A stretch of DNA of 13,661 bases, taken from Sva-07 sp038321235 (GTDB lineage Bacteria > Actinomycetota > Acidimicrobiia > Acidimicrobiales > Ilumatobacteraceae). Numbering within the stretch: position 1 is the first letter of the stretch; each line of letters starts with the position of its first letter. Location: NCBI GenBank assembly GCA_038321235.1, contig JBBQEU010000082.1:1-13661 (forward strand), read 5' to 3'. Shown piece by piece: positions 6,653-13,559 of this stretch. The position numbers were made by a program, and so were the translations under genes. The notes under the pieces were generated by a model, which did not search any database, was not told the origin of the DNA, and saw nothing but the letters and a program-made list of their open reading frames with translations.

Positions 6653-6823
6653 AGCGATGAGTTTCCGCGCGACCTGTCCGCGCGAAGACTCATCGCTTCT
6701 GGTGTGACGAGCACAGCGATGAGTTTCCAAGGGCGACCTGTCCGCGCGAAGACTCATCGCTTCTGGTGTGACGAGCACAGCGATGAGTTTCCGCGCGACC
6801 TGTCCGCGCGAAGACTCATCGCT
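6653..6823. repeat. Three tandem hairpin repeats between convergent genes
   Basis: Copies lie at 6653-6697 (45 nt), 6715-6761 (47 nt) and 6779-6823 (45 nt), separated by two identical 17-nt spacers (TCTGGTGTGACGAGCAC). Each copy is a palindrome: AGCGATGAGT pairs with ACTCATCGCT (10 bp), and in copies 1 and 3 an inner CGCGCG/CGCGCG stem closes a 7-nt loop (ACCTGTC). Copy 2 carries CAAGGG in place of the inner left CGCG, so it keeps only the outer stem. The array separates convergent genes ending at 6636 (+) and 6816 (-). The - strand stop codon lies inside the right arm of copy 3. It probably acts as a bidirectional terminator or as an interspersed palindromic repeat; it is not a CRISPR. Confidence 0.85.
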
Positions 6824-7601
6824 TGGAGAGGTGGTCGAACGTGGCGATGGCGTCGCGCATCATGGTGGGTAGGTCGGCGCCGTCGACGAGGGCGAGACCG
6901 ATCGAATCCGGCCCATGGGCGTCGATCAGCGACGCCAGCACACCCGCGATGTGTGCGGGATCGCCGGACACCGACGTCGAATCACCCGAGGTCCGAAACC
7001 GTGCCGATTGGTACAGCGCGATTCGAGGCGAACCCTCGCTGCGTACCCAGCCGACCACCTCGGCGAGCTGGTCGGGCACGAACCCCGACAGGAACACACC
7101 GTCTGCTTCCCGAGAGGCGAGGCGGTTGATCTGCTCGCCCCGAGAGGCGACGTACAGAGCGACGTCACGAGCCGGTGCGGCGAAGTCGGGCACCGAGTAG
7201 CCCTCGGAGTCGACGCGACGCAGCACCGCACGAGCCGTCGACAGTGCGTCTCGAACGAGCGCGACCGGCCGTTCGACGGCGAGGCCGAACGGACCGAGCG
7301 ACTGCTCACCCCCGACGCCGAATCCCAGCATCATCCGCCCGCCGGAGAGTTCGTCGAGCGAGGCGACCGTTGCGGCGATCGCGCCTGGGTGGCGCAACAC
7401 CGGAGAGGTGATGCCGATACCCATCCGCACTCGTCGGGTCAGTCCTGCCGCAGCGGCGAAAACGACCACCGGGTCGCGCATCACCCCTTCGTCGGCAATC
7501 CACACCTCGTCGATGCCAGCCGAATCAGCGGCGACGACAGCGTCGACAAGTTCTCCGACCGCCGCGTCGGGATAGATCCAGATGCCCGTGGCGACGCTCA
7601 T
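6816..7601 (-). CDS. Short LLM flavin/F420-dependent oxidoreductase
   Basis: This 261-residue luciferase-fold protein is of the short Mer-like type. It has GIGITSPVLRHPGAIA at residues 61-76, ELSGGRMMLGFGVGG at 84-98, and a C-terminal GDPAHIAGVLASLIDAHGPDS segment. The short length and the RHP/SGGR context suggest the F420-using branch, but FMN cannot be excluded. ATG at 7601 overlaps the preceding stop as ATGA, implying translational coupling to the flavodoxin-fold gene. It is the last gene of the - strand block. Its final residues (SKR) and stop are encoded by the arm of the third hairpin repeat, so the repeat has apparently set or replaced the native C-terminus. Confidence 0.87.
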   Translation of the reverse strand: MSVATGIWIYPDAAVGELVDAVVAADSAGIDEVWIADEGVMRDPVVVFAAAAGLTRRVRMGIGITSPVLRHPGAIAATVASLDELSGGRMMLGFGVGGEQSLGPFGLAVERPVALVRDALSTARAVLRRVDSEGYSVPDFAAPARDVALYVASRGEQINRLASREADGVFLSGFVPDQLAEVVGWVRSEGSPRIALYQSARFRTSGDSTSVSGDPAHIAGVLASLIDAHGPDSIGLALVDGADLPTMMRDAIATFDHLSKR

Positions 7602-8101
7602 CGCACCAGTGTGCCGATCCGGCGCTCGACACGATCGAGGAACGCCGTTCTGGCGTCGAGCGTCGAGCGATCGAGACCGTAGAACGCCAGTCGGCGGTGG
7701 GGCGGCCGCTGTACGCAGCGCGAGCGAACGGCACGTTGGACGATTCGCCGCCCCGACTCACCGCCGACGAGATTGGCGAGGCGCGAACCCCCGAGCGTCG
7801 TCACACTCACCAGCACTCGGACGCCGGGCAATCCGCTCGCCGACGCCTGGTCGAGCCAGGCGAGCAGGATCGCCGGCTGCGAGGTCCACCAGGTCGGATG
7901 AACCAGCACGAGCGACGTCGCCGTCCCGAGTGCGTCGGCATCACGGGCCGGCAGCGGCAGGTACGGATCGTACGCAGTGGCGTACAGGTCGAGCAGCACC
8001 GAGTCGTGACCTGCTGCGGCCAGGCCGGTCATCACCCGGTCGCGAACCGCGGTTGCGTAGCTCTCGACGCACGGATGTGCGGCTACGACGACAACGTTCA
8101 C
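7598..8101 (-). CDS. Flavodoxin-fold NAD(P)H oxidoreductase, second of tandem pair
   Basis: This 167-residue protein has a KefF/MdaB/NQO-like flavodoxin fold. The FMN phosphate loop is canonical: A-A-H9-P10-C-V-E-S14-Y near the N-terminus. The second flavin loop is also intact (HPTWW, P69-W72), followed by a short VSVTTLGGSR segment. It would reduce quinones or flavin with NAD(P)H, or bind FMN as one half of a pair. The start is GTG at 8101, overlapping the upstream stop as GTGA; the longer open frame to 8497 is the shadow of the upstream gene. Its own stop overlaps the LLM start by ATGA. Compared with the usual 190-200 residues it is short, with a compressed middle. A reductase for the adjacent LLM protein is plausible but unproven. 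Confidence 0.82.
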   Translation of the reverse strand: MNVVVVAAHPCVESYATAVRDRVMTGLAAAGHDSVLLDLYATAYDPYLPLPARDADALGTATSLVLVHPTWWTSQPAILLAWLDQASASGLPGVRVLVSVTTLGGSRLANLVGGESGRRIVQRAVRSRCVQRPPHRRLAFYGLDRSTLDARTAFLDRVERRIGTLVR

Positions 8102-8682
8102 AGTCGCCTTGCGCCGCTCTCGACCCGTGCCAGGAACGCTCTCCGCTGGTCGGCGGTCGCCCGGGCGGTTTCGTACATGGCGATCCAACTGGAGCGGGTG
8201 TGGACGCCTCCGCACAGGCGAACGTTGCGCCGGATGAGCCGTTGGCCGTTGTCGCCGTGTCGCAGTACCTCCCAGCGGGAATCTTCGTACGTGGCGATCC
8301 CGACCAGGCGACGGATGTTCGACAGGCCACGCTTGGCGCCGGCGCGGTCGCCGATCGTGAAGGCCACTCCTGGCACGAACGTCCGCTCGATCCAACCCTT
8401 GATTCCTGGGGTCACCGTTGACAACGTCGTCGGATACACGAAGATCAGCCCTTCGGCACGACGAACGAGCGCCGCGCTCGCCGCCGCCTGCGGACACACG
8501 AGCGGGTCATCGGTGAAGTAGGCCCGGCGGTCGTCGCCGCTCATCACCGGCGAGAACCGCTCGACGACGAGATCGACGACGTCGACAACATGGCCGTTGG
8601 CCTCGAGTCCGTTCCTCGCCGCGGTGGCGATCTCTCGAACGAACTCATCCCGGATCGGATCGATCACGAGGAGAACACGCAT
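8098..8682 (-). CDS. Flavodoxin-fold NAD(P)H oxidoreductase, first of tandem pair
   Basis: This 194-residue protein is clearly of the NAD(P)H dehydrogenase (quinone)/KefF-like family. It has RFSPVMSGDDRRAYF at residues 42-56, GLIFVYPT at 78-85, KGWIERTFVPGVAF at 95-108, and GIATYE further on. Two FMN contacts look altered: the N-terminal phosphate loop is D8-P-I-R-D-E-F with no Ser, and the usual PTWW is P84-T-T-L-S. The protein may bind flavin weakly or act with its downstream neighbour, which keeps both motifs. ATG at 8682 has a GGAG ribosome-binding site ending 5 nt upstream. It follows the binding-protein gene after 130 nt that contain a hairpin, so expression may be reduced relative to the transporter. 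Confidence 0.85.
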   Translation of the reverse strand: MRVLLVIDPIRDEFVREIATAARNGLEANGHVVDVVDLVVERFSPVMSGDDRRAYFTDDPLVCPQAAASAALVRRAEGLIFVYPTTLSTVTPGIKGWIERTFVPGVAFTIGDRAGAKRGLSNIRRLVGIATYEDSRWEVLRHGDNGQRLIRRNVRLCGGVHTRSSWIAMYETARATADQRRAFLARVESGARRL

Positions 8683-8737
8683 GGCAACTCCATCACCACG
8701 TGATGCAACCGTGCCACCCCGATGTGCCGGGATGACC

Positions 8738-8777
8738 GCTGCTCCCGACCGGGCCGTGGGACCCGGCCGGGAGCAGC
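8738..8777. terminator. Hairpin between binding-protein gene and flavodoxin-fold genes
   Basis: GCTGCTCCCG (8738-8747) pairs with CGGGAGCAGC (8768-8777), and the stem continues inward with CCGGG/CCCGG after one mismatch. The loop is about 8 nt. There is no T-run on either side, so it is not a classical intrinsic terminator. Its place 35 nt after the binding-protein stop suggests attenuation, or stabilisation of the upstream mRNA 3' end. Confidence 0.55.
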
Positions 8778-8812
8778 GAATTCAGGTGTTCAGCTTGTTC
8801 GAACGGTACCGG

Positions 8813-10009
8813 TCAACGCCCGGGGGCGTCAGCGCAGTAGTCGTTGGTGAAGATGCCGTCGATCGACTCGGCGATCTCGGTGCCCTGCTCGTCGTAGATC
8901 GGCGCGAGGATGTCGTAGAGCTCCTGAACCCGCTCCTCGTCGAAGCTGCAGTAGGTGCCATCGGGGCTGTTGACAGCGAACTCGCCCGACTCGACGAGTT
9001 CCATGCCGGCCTCGTTCAGGCCCTCGCTGAGCGTCCAGAACCCGTCGTGGGCCTCGTTGATCTCGATCATCGCATCGGTGATCGGCTTGGGGTCGTTCAG
9101 GAAGTCGAGCCACGCCTGCTGCATGACCGGCACGAGCAGGTCGAGACAGTCGCTCAACTCCTCGGCCTTGTCACGCATCATGGTGATCGTCGCCGGATAG
9201 TTGTCGAAGCCGAGATCGCCGACCGTGTAGAAGTCGACTGGTGCCGGTGCACCGTCCTTCCACTGGATGTCGTTCTCGTACTTGTACACCTCGTTGGTGG
9301 CGAAGCCCTGCTGGAAGAAGCTGCCGCCGTCGGCCACCCACGCAGCGTCGGAGCCGTCGTAGCTGGGGTTGCTCTGATCCTCGGTCATGTAGCCGAGGCC
9401 GATCATGTAGTCGATGTATGCGACGCCCGGGAAGTGCAGGACCTGCGCTCCGGTCTCGAGAATGTCCTCCGGCGACTCGATGGGGTTCTGCTCGGCGTCC
9501 CACATGATCATCTGAGGGTCCTTGTCGAGCGTCTTGGCGACCGCCACCATGTCGACCGCTGCGGAGTCCTTGATGATGTCGCTCATGTTGATGTAGGCCA
9601 TGTCCGCCTCACCGTCGAGGAGGATCGCACTGTTGAGCTTGTCGAACTTCACCGTGTTGATCTGGAGTTCCTCCAGACCGCCGACCGCGTACTGCTCCTG
9701 GACCGGGCCGGAGTACGACACCGAATCCTTGTCGGCCGTTCCGTCCGGACCGATCAGTTGGTAGGTGCCGCCGTGTTCGAGTTCGGGGAACCAGTCGGTT
9801 TGGATGACGAGCTTCTCCGGGCACACAGCGCCATCGGTGGCAGCGCCGTCTGTGGTGGCCACTGCATCCGTCGTCTCGCTGCCGGCGTCGGTGGTCTCGG
9901 TGCCGGCGTCGGTGCCGGCGGGCTCGCTCGTGTCGTCGTCGCTGCCGCAGGCTGCGAGCAGCACGATCGACGCGACGCTCAAGAGCGCCACTGTCTTCTT
10001 GGCTTGCAT
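8813..10009 (-). CDS. ABC transporter substrate-binding lipoprotein, NMT1/THI5-like
   Basis: This 398-residue solute-binding protein starts with a lipoprotein signal peptide: basic MQAKK, hydrophobic core, and lipobox L-A-A-C21. An acidic Thr/Asp/Gly-rich linker follows at residues 22-62 and would tether the domain outside the membrane. The mature domain opens KLVIQTDWFPELEHGG at 66-81, the classic NMT1/THI5 (ThiY-like, also SsuA/TauA-related) beginning. Four further Cys residues (C63 and three in the C-terminal half) could form disulfides outside the cell. ATG at 10009 has a strong AAGGGGAG ribosome-binding site at 10013-10020; the open frame upstream of it is out of place. The permease and ATPase genes lie directly upstream. 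Relatives bind pyrimidines, sulfonates, nitrate or riboflavin, so the ligand is open. Confidence 0.92.
   Translation of the reverse strand: MQAKKTVALLSVASIVLLAACGSDDDTSEPAGTDAGTETTDAGSETTDAVATTDGAATDGAVCPEKLVIQTDWFPELEHGGTYQLIGPDGTADKDSVSYSGPVQEQYAVGGLEELQINTVKFDKLNSAILLDGEADMAYINMSDIIKDSAAVDMVAVAKTLDKDPQMIMWDAEQNPIESPEDILETGAQVLHFPGVAYIDYMIGLGYMTEDQSNPSYDGSDAAWVADGGSFFQQGFATNEVYKYENDIQWKDGAPAPVDFYTVGDLGFDNYPATITMMRDKAEELSDCLDLLVPVMQQAWLDFLNDPKPITDAMIEINEAHDGFWTLSEGLNEAGMELVESGEFAVNSPDGTYCSFDEERVQELYDILAPIYDEQGTEIAESIDGIFTNDYCADAPGR
9873..9914 (-). repeat. 21-nt tandem repeat in the lipoprotein linker
   Basis: Two 21-nt units (9873-9893 and 9894-9914) differ at a single base and keep the reading frame, giving T-T-D-A-G-S/T-E twice. 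They lengthen the acidic spacer after the lipid anchor. Slippage at such units could vary tether length between strains without breaking the gene. Confidence 0.75.
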
Positions 10010-10065
10010 GATCTCCCCTTGTATGTGGTTGTGGTGGTGTCGGCGTGGATGTGTTGGAGGGTGGC

Positions 10066-10983
10066 TCAGGTCCGCTGTTGAGCGGACTCGTGCCAATTGC
10101 GGATGGCGCGCGCCGTGATCGCGCCAACGATGAGGAACATCACCACACCGAACATCGATGCGGTGATGGTTCCGGCGAACATCTCGGGCCGGTTTGCTGC
10201 ACGCTGCTGACGGTTCCGGATGTAGTAGCCGATCCCCTTCTCGCCCTGGTTGAAGAAGAAATCGGCGACGATCGCGCCGATCACTGCTCCACCGGATGCG
10301 ATGCGGATGCCCGCCATCGTCGCGGGTAGCGCCGACGGGAGCTCGAGTTTGCGCAGTCGGGTCCACCTGCTCACGTGGTTGAGCGTGAACAGATCATGGT
10401 GGAGTCGATCGGTCGACTGCAGACCGAACAGTGTGTTGGTGATCACCGGGAAGATGGCAATCAACACGACCACGACCAGCCGCACGCCGAGTTCGTCGCC
10501 GAACAACTGGGTGAGCAGCGGTGTGATCGCCAGGATCGGCACGGTCTGCAGGACCACGGCATACGGAAACAGTGCGCGTTCCATGCCTCGCGACAGATTC
10601 ATCACGATGGCGATCGACACGCCGAGCACGATGGAGATGCTCAGCCCCATCAGCGTGACCTTCGCCGTCGGCCACATGTAGCCGAGGATCGGCCGAAACC
10701 CGTTGGACGGGTCCCACAACGGCAGAAAGCCGTCGGTGAACACTTCGTGCGGGAACGGGAGAGCGTTTCGGCGCTGTGCTGCGATGTCGAAGCGCGCCCA
10801 GCTGTACAGGTACCAGATGGCAATGAACACCAGGAACGTGATCAGCGGTGGGATCAGGTTGCGGATGCGACGCGTGGCGCCAGGTCTGCGCGGCTGCATC
10901 ACCGGAACGTTGACTCCCACTGCTGCCGGCGGCGCCTGCGATTCCAGTGGCACCTCGCGTCGAGTGTCGTCGAGCGCCGTCAC
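10066..10983 (-). CDS. ABC transporter permease, SsuC/TauC/ThiX type
   Basis: This 305-residue BPD_transp_1 permease has about six membrane segments: near LIPPLITFLVFIAIWYLY, VTLMGLSISIVLGVSIAIV, PYAVVLQTVPILAITPLL, VRLVVVVLIAIFPVITNTL, GGAVIGAIVADFF, and FGVVMFLIVGAI. The EAA coupling helix region reads L-P-S-A-L-P-A-T-M-A-G-I-R, which contacts the ATPase. An N-terminal cytosolic tail of about 40 residues precedes segment 1. It starts at GTG 10983, overlapping the ATPase stop as GTGA, so the two subunits are translationally coupled. The binding-protein gene follows 56 nt downstream. One permease gene implies a homodimeric channel. Confidence 0.93.
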   Translation of the reverse strand: MTALDDTRREVPLESQAPPAAVGVNVPVMQPRRPGATRRIRNLIPPLITFLVFIAIWYLYSWARFDIAAQRRNALPFPHEVFTDGFLPLWDPSNGFRPILGYMWPTAKVTLMGLSISIVLGVSIAIVMNLSRGMERALFPYAVVLQTVPILAITPLLTQLFGDELGVRLVVVVLIAIFPVITNTLFGLQSTDRLHHDLFTLNHVSRWTRLRKLELPSALPATMAGIRIASGGAVIGAIVADFFFNQGEKGIGYYIRNRQQRAANRPEMFAGTITASMFGVVMFLIVGAITARAIRNWHESAQQRT

Positions 10984-11759
10984 GAGTGGGCGTCCTTCAA
11001 GTCGTTGTTGATCAACCCACAGATCTCGGCGAACTCGGGCTCGAAACGAATGTCGTGCAGTCGCTCACTACCGAACGGGATGTCGTAGTCGCCGATGATG
11101 CGTCCCGGACGCGCTGACATCACCAGCACCCGAGTGCTGAGGAACACCGCCTCGGCGATCGAGTGGGTGATGAACAGCGCAGCGAACTTCTCGGAATTGA
11201 ACAGGCTGATCAGTTCGTCGTTCAGCCGCTCACGGGTGATCTCGTCGAGTGCACCGAACGGCTCGTCGAAGAGGAACACCTCAGGATTGAGCACGAGAGA
11301 ACGGGCAAGCGAACACCGCATCTTCATGCCGCCTGACAGTTGCTTGGGATACTTCTCCTCGTGGCCGACGAGGTTGACCAGTTCGATCGCCTCGGCAGCA
11401 CGACGCTTGCGTTCCGCCTTGGCGACGCCTTGGAGTTCGGCATTGAGTTCGACGTTGTGTTGCACGGTTCGCCACGGCAGCAGGGTGGCATCTTGGAAGA
11501 CGTAGCCGATCGAGTCGCGGTTGACATCGCAGATGCCGCCGGTGTGTTCGGTGAGGCCAGAGGCAATCCGCAACAGCGTCGACTTGCCGCAACCGGAGGG
11601 ACCGACGACCGTGACGAACTCTCCCGGATCCACCGTGAAGGACACGTCGTCGATCGCATGCGTTCCGTCGGGGAACACCATCGAGAGATGCTCGAATCGC
11701 AGCCGGGACGACGTGGCCGTCCCGGGTAGATCCGACGCTGTAGCGGTGTCGGTCCTCAT
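10980..11759 (-). CDS. ABC transporter ATPase, NitT/TauT (SsuB) type
   Basis: This 259-residue ATPase is complete: Walker A GPSGCGKST at 53-61, Q-loop Q89 in YVFQDATLLPW, signature LSGGM at 141-145, Walker B LFDEP at 163-167, and switch H199 in FITHS. FGALD after Walker B and DATLLPW after the Q-loop are typical of the nitrate/sulfonate/taurine/pyrimidine family. I chose ATG at 11759 (MRTDTATASD), about 20 residues before the domain begins; the frame is open to 11891, and an ATG at 11816 is a less likely start. TAACTT at 11775-11770 lies 10 nt upstream of this ATG, and GAGG is just before it, so a short-leader promoter may sit here. The 141-nt gap upstream could separate it from the VOC/M20 genes. 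Confidence 0.93.
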   Translation of the reverse strand: MRTDTATASDLPGTATSSRLRFEHLSMVFPDGTHAIDDVSFTVDPGEFVTVVGPSGCGKSTLLRIASGLTEHTGGICDVNRDSIGYVFQDATLLPWRTVQHNVELNAELQGVAKAERKRRAAEAIELVNLVGHEEKYPKQLSGGMKMRCSLARSLVLNPEVFLFDEPFGALDEITRERLNDELISLFNSEKFAALFITHSIAEAVFLSTRVLVMSARPGRIIGDYDIPFGSERLHDIRFEPEFAEICGLINNDLKDAHS

Positions 11760-11900
11760 GTCCTCGGTGAAGTTAGTAGCCGCGACGGCTGCTGCCCATC
11801 CGGTGAGCGTGAACATCGTGTTTCGGCTGTGCGGATAACGGATCCTGCCACCCCGAGGGAACGCTAGTCGCTCGGTAGCGGCCGGAGGCATCCGTCGAGA

Positions 11901-12254
11901 TCACGTGTACGCGCAGAGATCGAACGGGTTGCCGTCGGAGTCGGCCAGGTTGACGATCGAGCCGTACGGCTCACGCCTGACGACGCCGAGCTGACGTGCG
12001 CCGAGGCCCGTCAACCGGGCCAATTCGTCGTCGAACTCCTCGAGAGCGCACGCGAGGTCGAGGTGCATCGACCCAGGGTGGGTGACGCCGGACTGTACGC
12101 CGATGCGCCGGGAACCTTGCGCATCGGCCAGGACGATCCACCGATCACCGTCCTCGCGCTCGACCTCGTGGAGGTCGAGCGCCGACGACCAGAACGCAGC
12201 GAGGGCGTCAGTCGCCGGTGAGTTCATCGTGACGAGGTCGAAACGAGCCGCCAT
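11901..12254 (-). CDS. VOC/glyoxalase-like small protein
   Basis: This 117-residue vicinal-oxygen-chelate-fold protein has a domain start RFDLVTMNSPATDALAAFWSSALDL, a central H-L-D-L strand, and the ending NLADSDGNPFDLCAY, the normal layout of glyoxalase-like domain proteins. The usual first metal-binding His is not seen in the first strand, so a metal-enzyme role is uncertain. ATG at 12254 lies 5 nt after the M20 stop, with GGAG about 10 nt upstream inside the end of that gene, so it is very likely co-transcribed. The open frame upstream of this ATG is only the shadow of the M20 gene. The substrate is unknown; relatives include epimerases, dioxygenases and resistance proteins. Confidence 0.82.
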   Translation of the reverse strand: MAARFDLVTMNSPATDALAAFWSSALDLHEVEREDGDRWIVLADAQGSRRIGVQSGVTHPGSMHLDLACALEEFDDELARLTGLGARQLGVVRREPYGSIVNLADSDGNPFDLCAYT

Positions 12255-12259
12255 TGCGG

Positions 12260-13558
12260 TCAGCTCCGATCCTCTACCGACGCGAGTTGCAGCACGACCT
12301 GCAACAGGACGTTGGCGCCGGCTTCGATGTCGACGGCTTCGGTGAATTCGGCGATGTTGTGGCTGAGGCCGTTGACGCTCGGCGTGAACACCATCGCCGT
12401 CGGGCAGATGCGGGCGAGCATCTGGGCGTCGTGGCCAGCGCCACTCGGCATCCGCTTCGTCGAATGGCCGAGGCGCTCGGCGGTGGCCTGGACGAGGTCG
12501 ACCAGTCCCCCATCGAAGTCCACCGGCTCGAACCGGGCCAGCGAGTTGGTGGTGATCGCAACTCCCTCCACCTCGGCGAGTTCTTCGAGCATCGTGGCCA
12601 GCCGTGATTCGGCCTCCTGCAGGACGCAGTCGTCGGTGTTGCGGAGATCGACGGTCATCACCACCCGGGCCGGCACGACATTGACCAGGTTCGGGTACAC
12701 GTCGATGCGTCCGACGGTGCCGACCTGGTCGGGTCCGAGGTGACGAGTGAGGTCGCGCACATACATGGCGATCGCCGCTGCGCAGTACGCGGGATCGTGT
12801 CGCAACCGCATCGGCGTGGTCCCGGCGTGCGCCGACTGGCCGACGATCACGATTTCGGTCCACGAGATGCCCTGGACTCCCTCGACGACTCCGATCGTGA
12901 TGCCCTCGGCTTCGAGGACCGGGCCCTGTTCGATGTGGAGTTCGACGAACGCGTGCGGCGGGGCTGCCGTCGGGCATGGGACCGCACCCGAATAACCGAT
13001 GCCTTCGAGGTTGTCACCGAGGCGGGCACCGTCATCAGCGGCGATGAGATCGAGTGCTTCCTCGAGCGGCAATCCGCCGACGAACACCAGGCTGCCCAGC
13101 ATGTCCGGCGCAAACCGAGAGCCCTCCTCGTCGGTGAAGAACGCCACCTGGAGGGGGCGCTTCGTCACGATGCCCGCCTGTGCGAGCGTCTCGATGATCT
13201 CGAGACCGGCGAGGACGCCCAGATTGCCGTCGAAGCGACCCCCGGTGCCGACGGTGTCGATGTGCGAACCGACCATCACCGGCGCCAGGGTGTGATCGAC
13301 GCCTGCTCGGGTGGCAACGACGTTTCCGATCGTGTCGATGGCCACGTCGAGGCCGAGATCACGCATCCAGGCCACCACGAGGTCTCGGCCAGCCTTGTCG
13401 GCGTCGGTGAGGGCGAGGCGGGCGTTGCCCCACTCGCCGTTCGGGCCGTCGATGCGCCCGATCTGGCCGAGTTCATCGATCCGGCTGAGGAGTCGTGCGG
13501 TATCGATGCGGAGAACGGCGAGTTCGGGTTCCATCTCGGGTTCCATCTCGGTGCTCAT
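12260..13558 (-). CDS. M20-family Zn-dependent hydrolase (N-carbamoyl amino acid / allantoate amidohydrolase type)
   Basis: This 432-residue protein hydrolyses a ureido or amide bond in the hydantoinase/carbamoylase branch of M20. Zn-site residues are visible: H99 in GSHIDTV, bridging D110 in GGRFDGN, E144-E145 in FTDEEGSRF, H208 in ELHIEQGPVLE, and a C-terminal H400 in LSHNIAEF. The substrate-domain marks GQSAHAGTTPMRLRHD and VPARVVMTVDLRN also fit. Family substrates are N-carbamoyl-L-amino acids, allantoate, ureidoglycine and beta-ureidopropionate; sequence alone does not choose between them. ATG at 13558 lies 1 nt after the upstream creatininase-family stop. In-frame ATGs at 13546 and 13534 arise from a tandem repeat and are alternative starts. 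The VOC gene follows at 5 nt. Confidence 0.92.
   Translation of the reverse strand: MSTEMEPEMEPELAVLRIDTARLLSRIDELGQIGRIDGPNGEWGNARLALTDADKAGRDLVVAWMRDLGLDVAIDTIGNVVATRAGVDHTLAPVMVGSHIDTVGTGGRFDGNLGVLAGLEIIETLAQAGIVTKRPLQVAFFTDEEGSRFAPDMLGSLVFVGGLPLEEALDLIAADDGARLGDNLEGIGYSGAVPCPTAAPPHAFVELHIEQGPVLEAEGITIGVVEGVQGISWTEIVIVGQSAHAGTTPMRLRHDPAYCAAAIAMYVRDLTRHLGPDQVGTVGRIDVYPNLVNVVPARVVMTVDLRNTDDCVLQEAESRLATMLEELAEVEGVAITTNSLARFEPVDFDGGLVDLVQATAERLGHSTKRMPSGAGHDAQMLARICPTAMVFTPSVNGLSHNIAEFTEAVDIEAGANVLLQVVLQLASVEDRS
13526..13549 (-). repeat. 12-nt tandem repeat duplicating in-frame start codons
   Basis: The 12-nt unit gggttccatctc occurs twice without change (13526-13537, 13538-13549) and partly again over the start codon region. 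On the - strand it encodes M-E-P-E twice, giving ATG codons at residues 1, 5 and 9. Copy-number change would alter only the N-terminal tail of the hydrolase. Confidence 0.8.
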
Positions 13559-13559
13559 C

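Noticed and set aside
6653..6823. CRISPR array
   Set aside because: The spacers are identical to each other and only 17 nt long, the repeat is a long hairpin with internal variation, and there are no cas genes.
6548..7129. 193-codon + strand frame with an internally repeated peptide (SDEFPRDLSARRL)
   Set aside because: The peptide repetition comes only from translating the hairpin array, and the frame continues antisense into the LLM gene.
8597..10081. 494-codon + strand open frame opposite the binding-protein gene
   Set aside because: It is antisense to a gene with a lipobox, a strong ribosome-binding site and a clear NMT1/THI5 motif. Its Val/Leu/Arg-rich translation shows no domain pattern, as expected of a GC-rich shadow frame.
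8813..11759. Calling the transporter thiXYZ (thiamine precursor uptake) or ssuABC
   Set aside because: The families fit, but no thiamine-biosynthesis gene, TPP riboswitch or sulfonate-specific enzyme is visible. NMT1/THI5-like binding proteins have many ligands.
11760..11900. N-terminal extension of the ATPase, or a small gene, in the 141-nt gap
   Set aside because: The extension to 11891 adds residues unlike any ATPase domain and lacks a good ribosome-binding site. A weak CGCTA/TAGCG dyad at 11862-11880 is too short to call a terminator.
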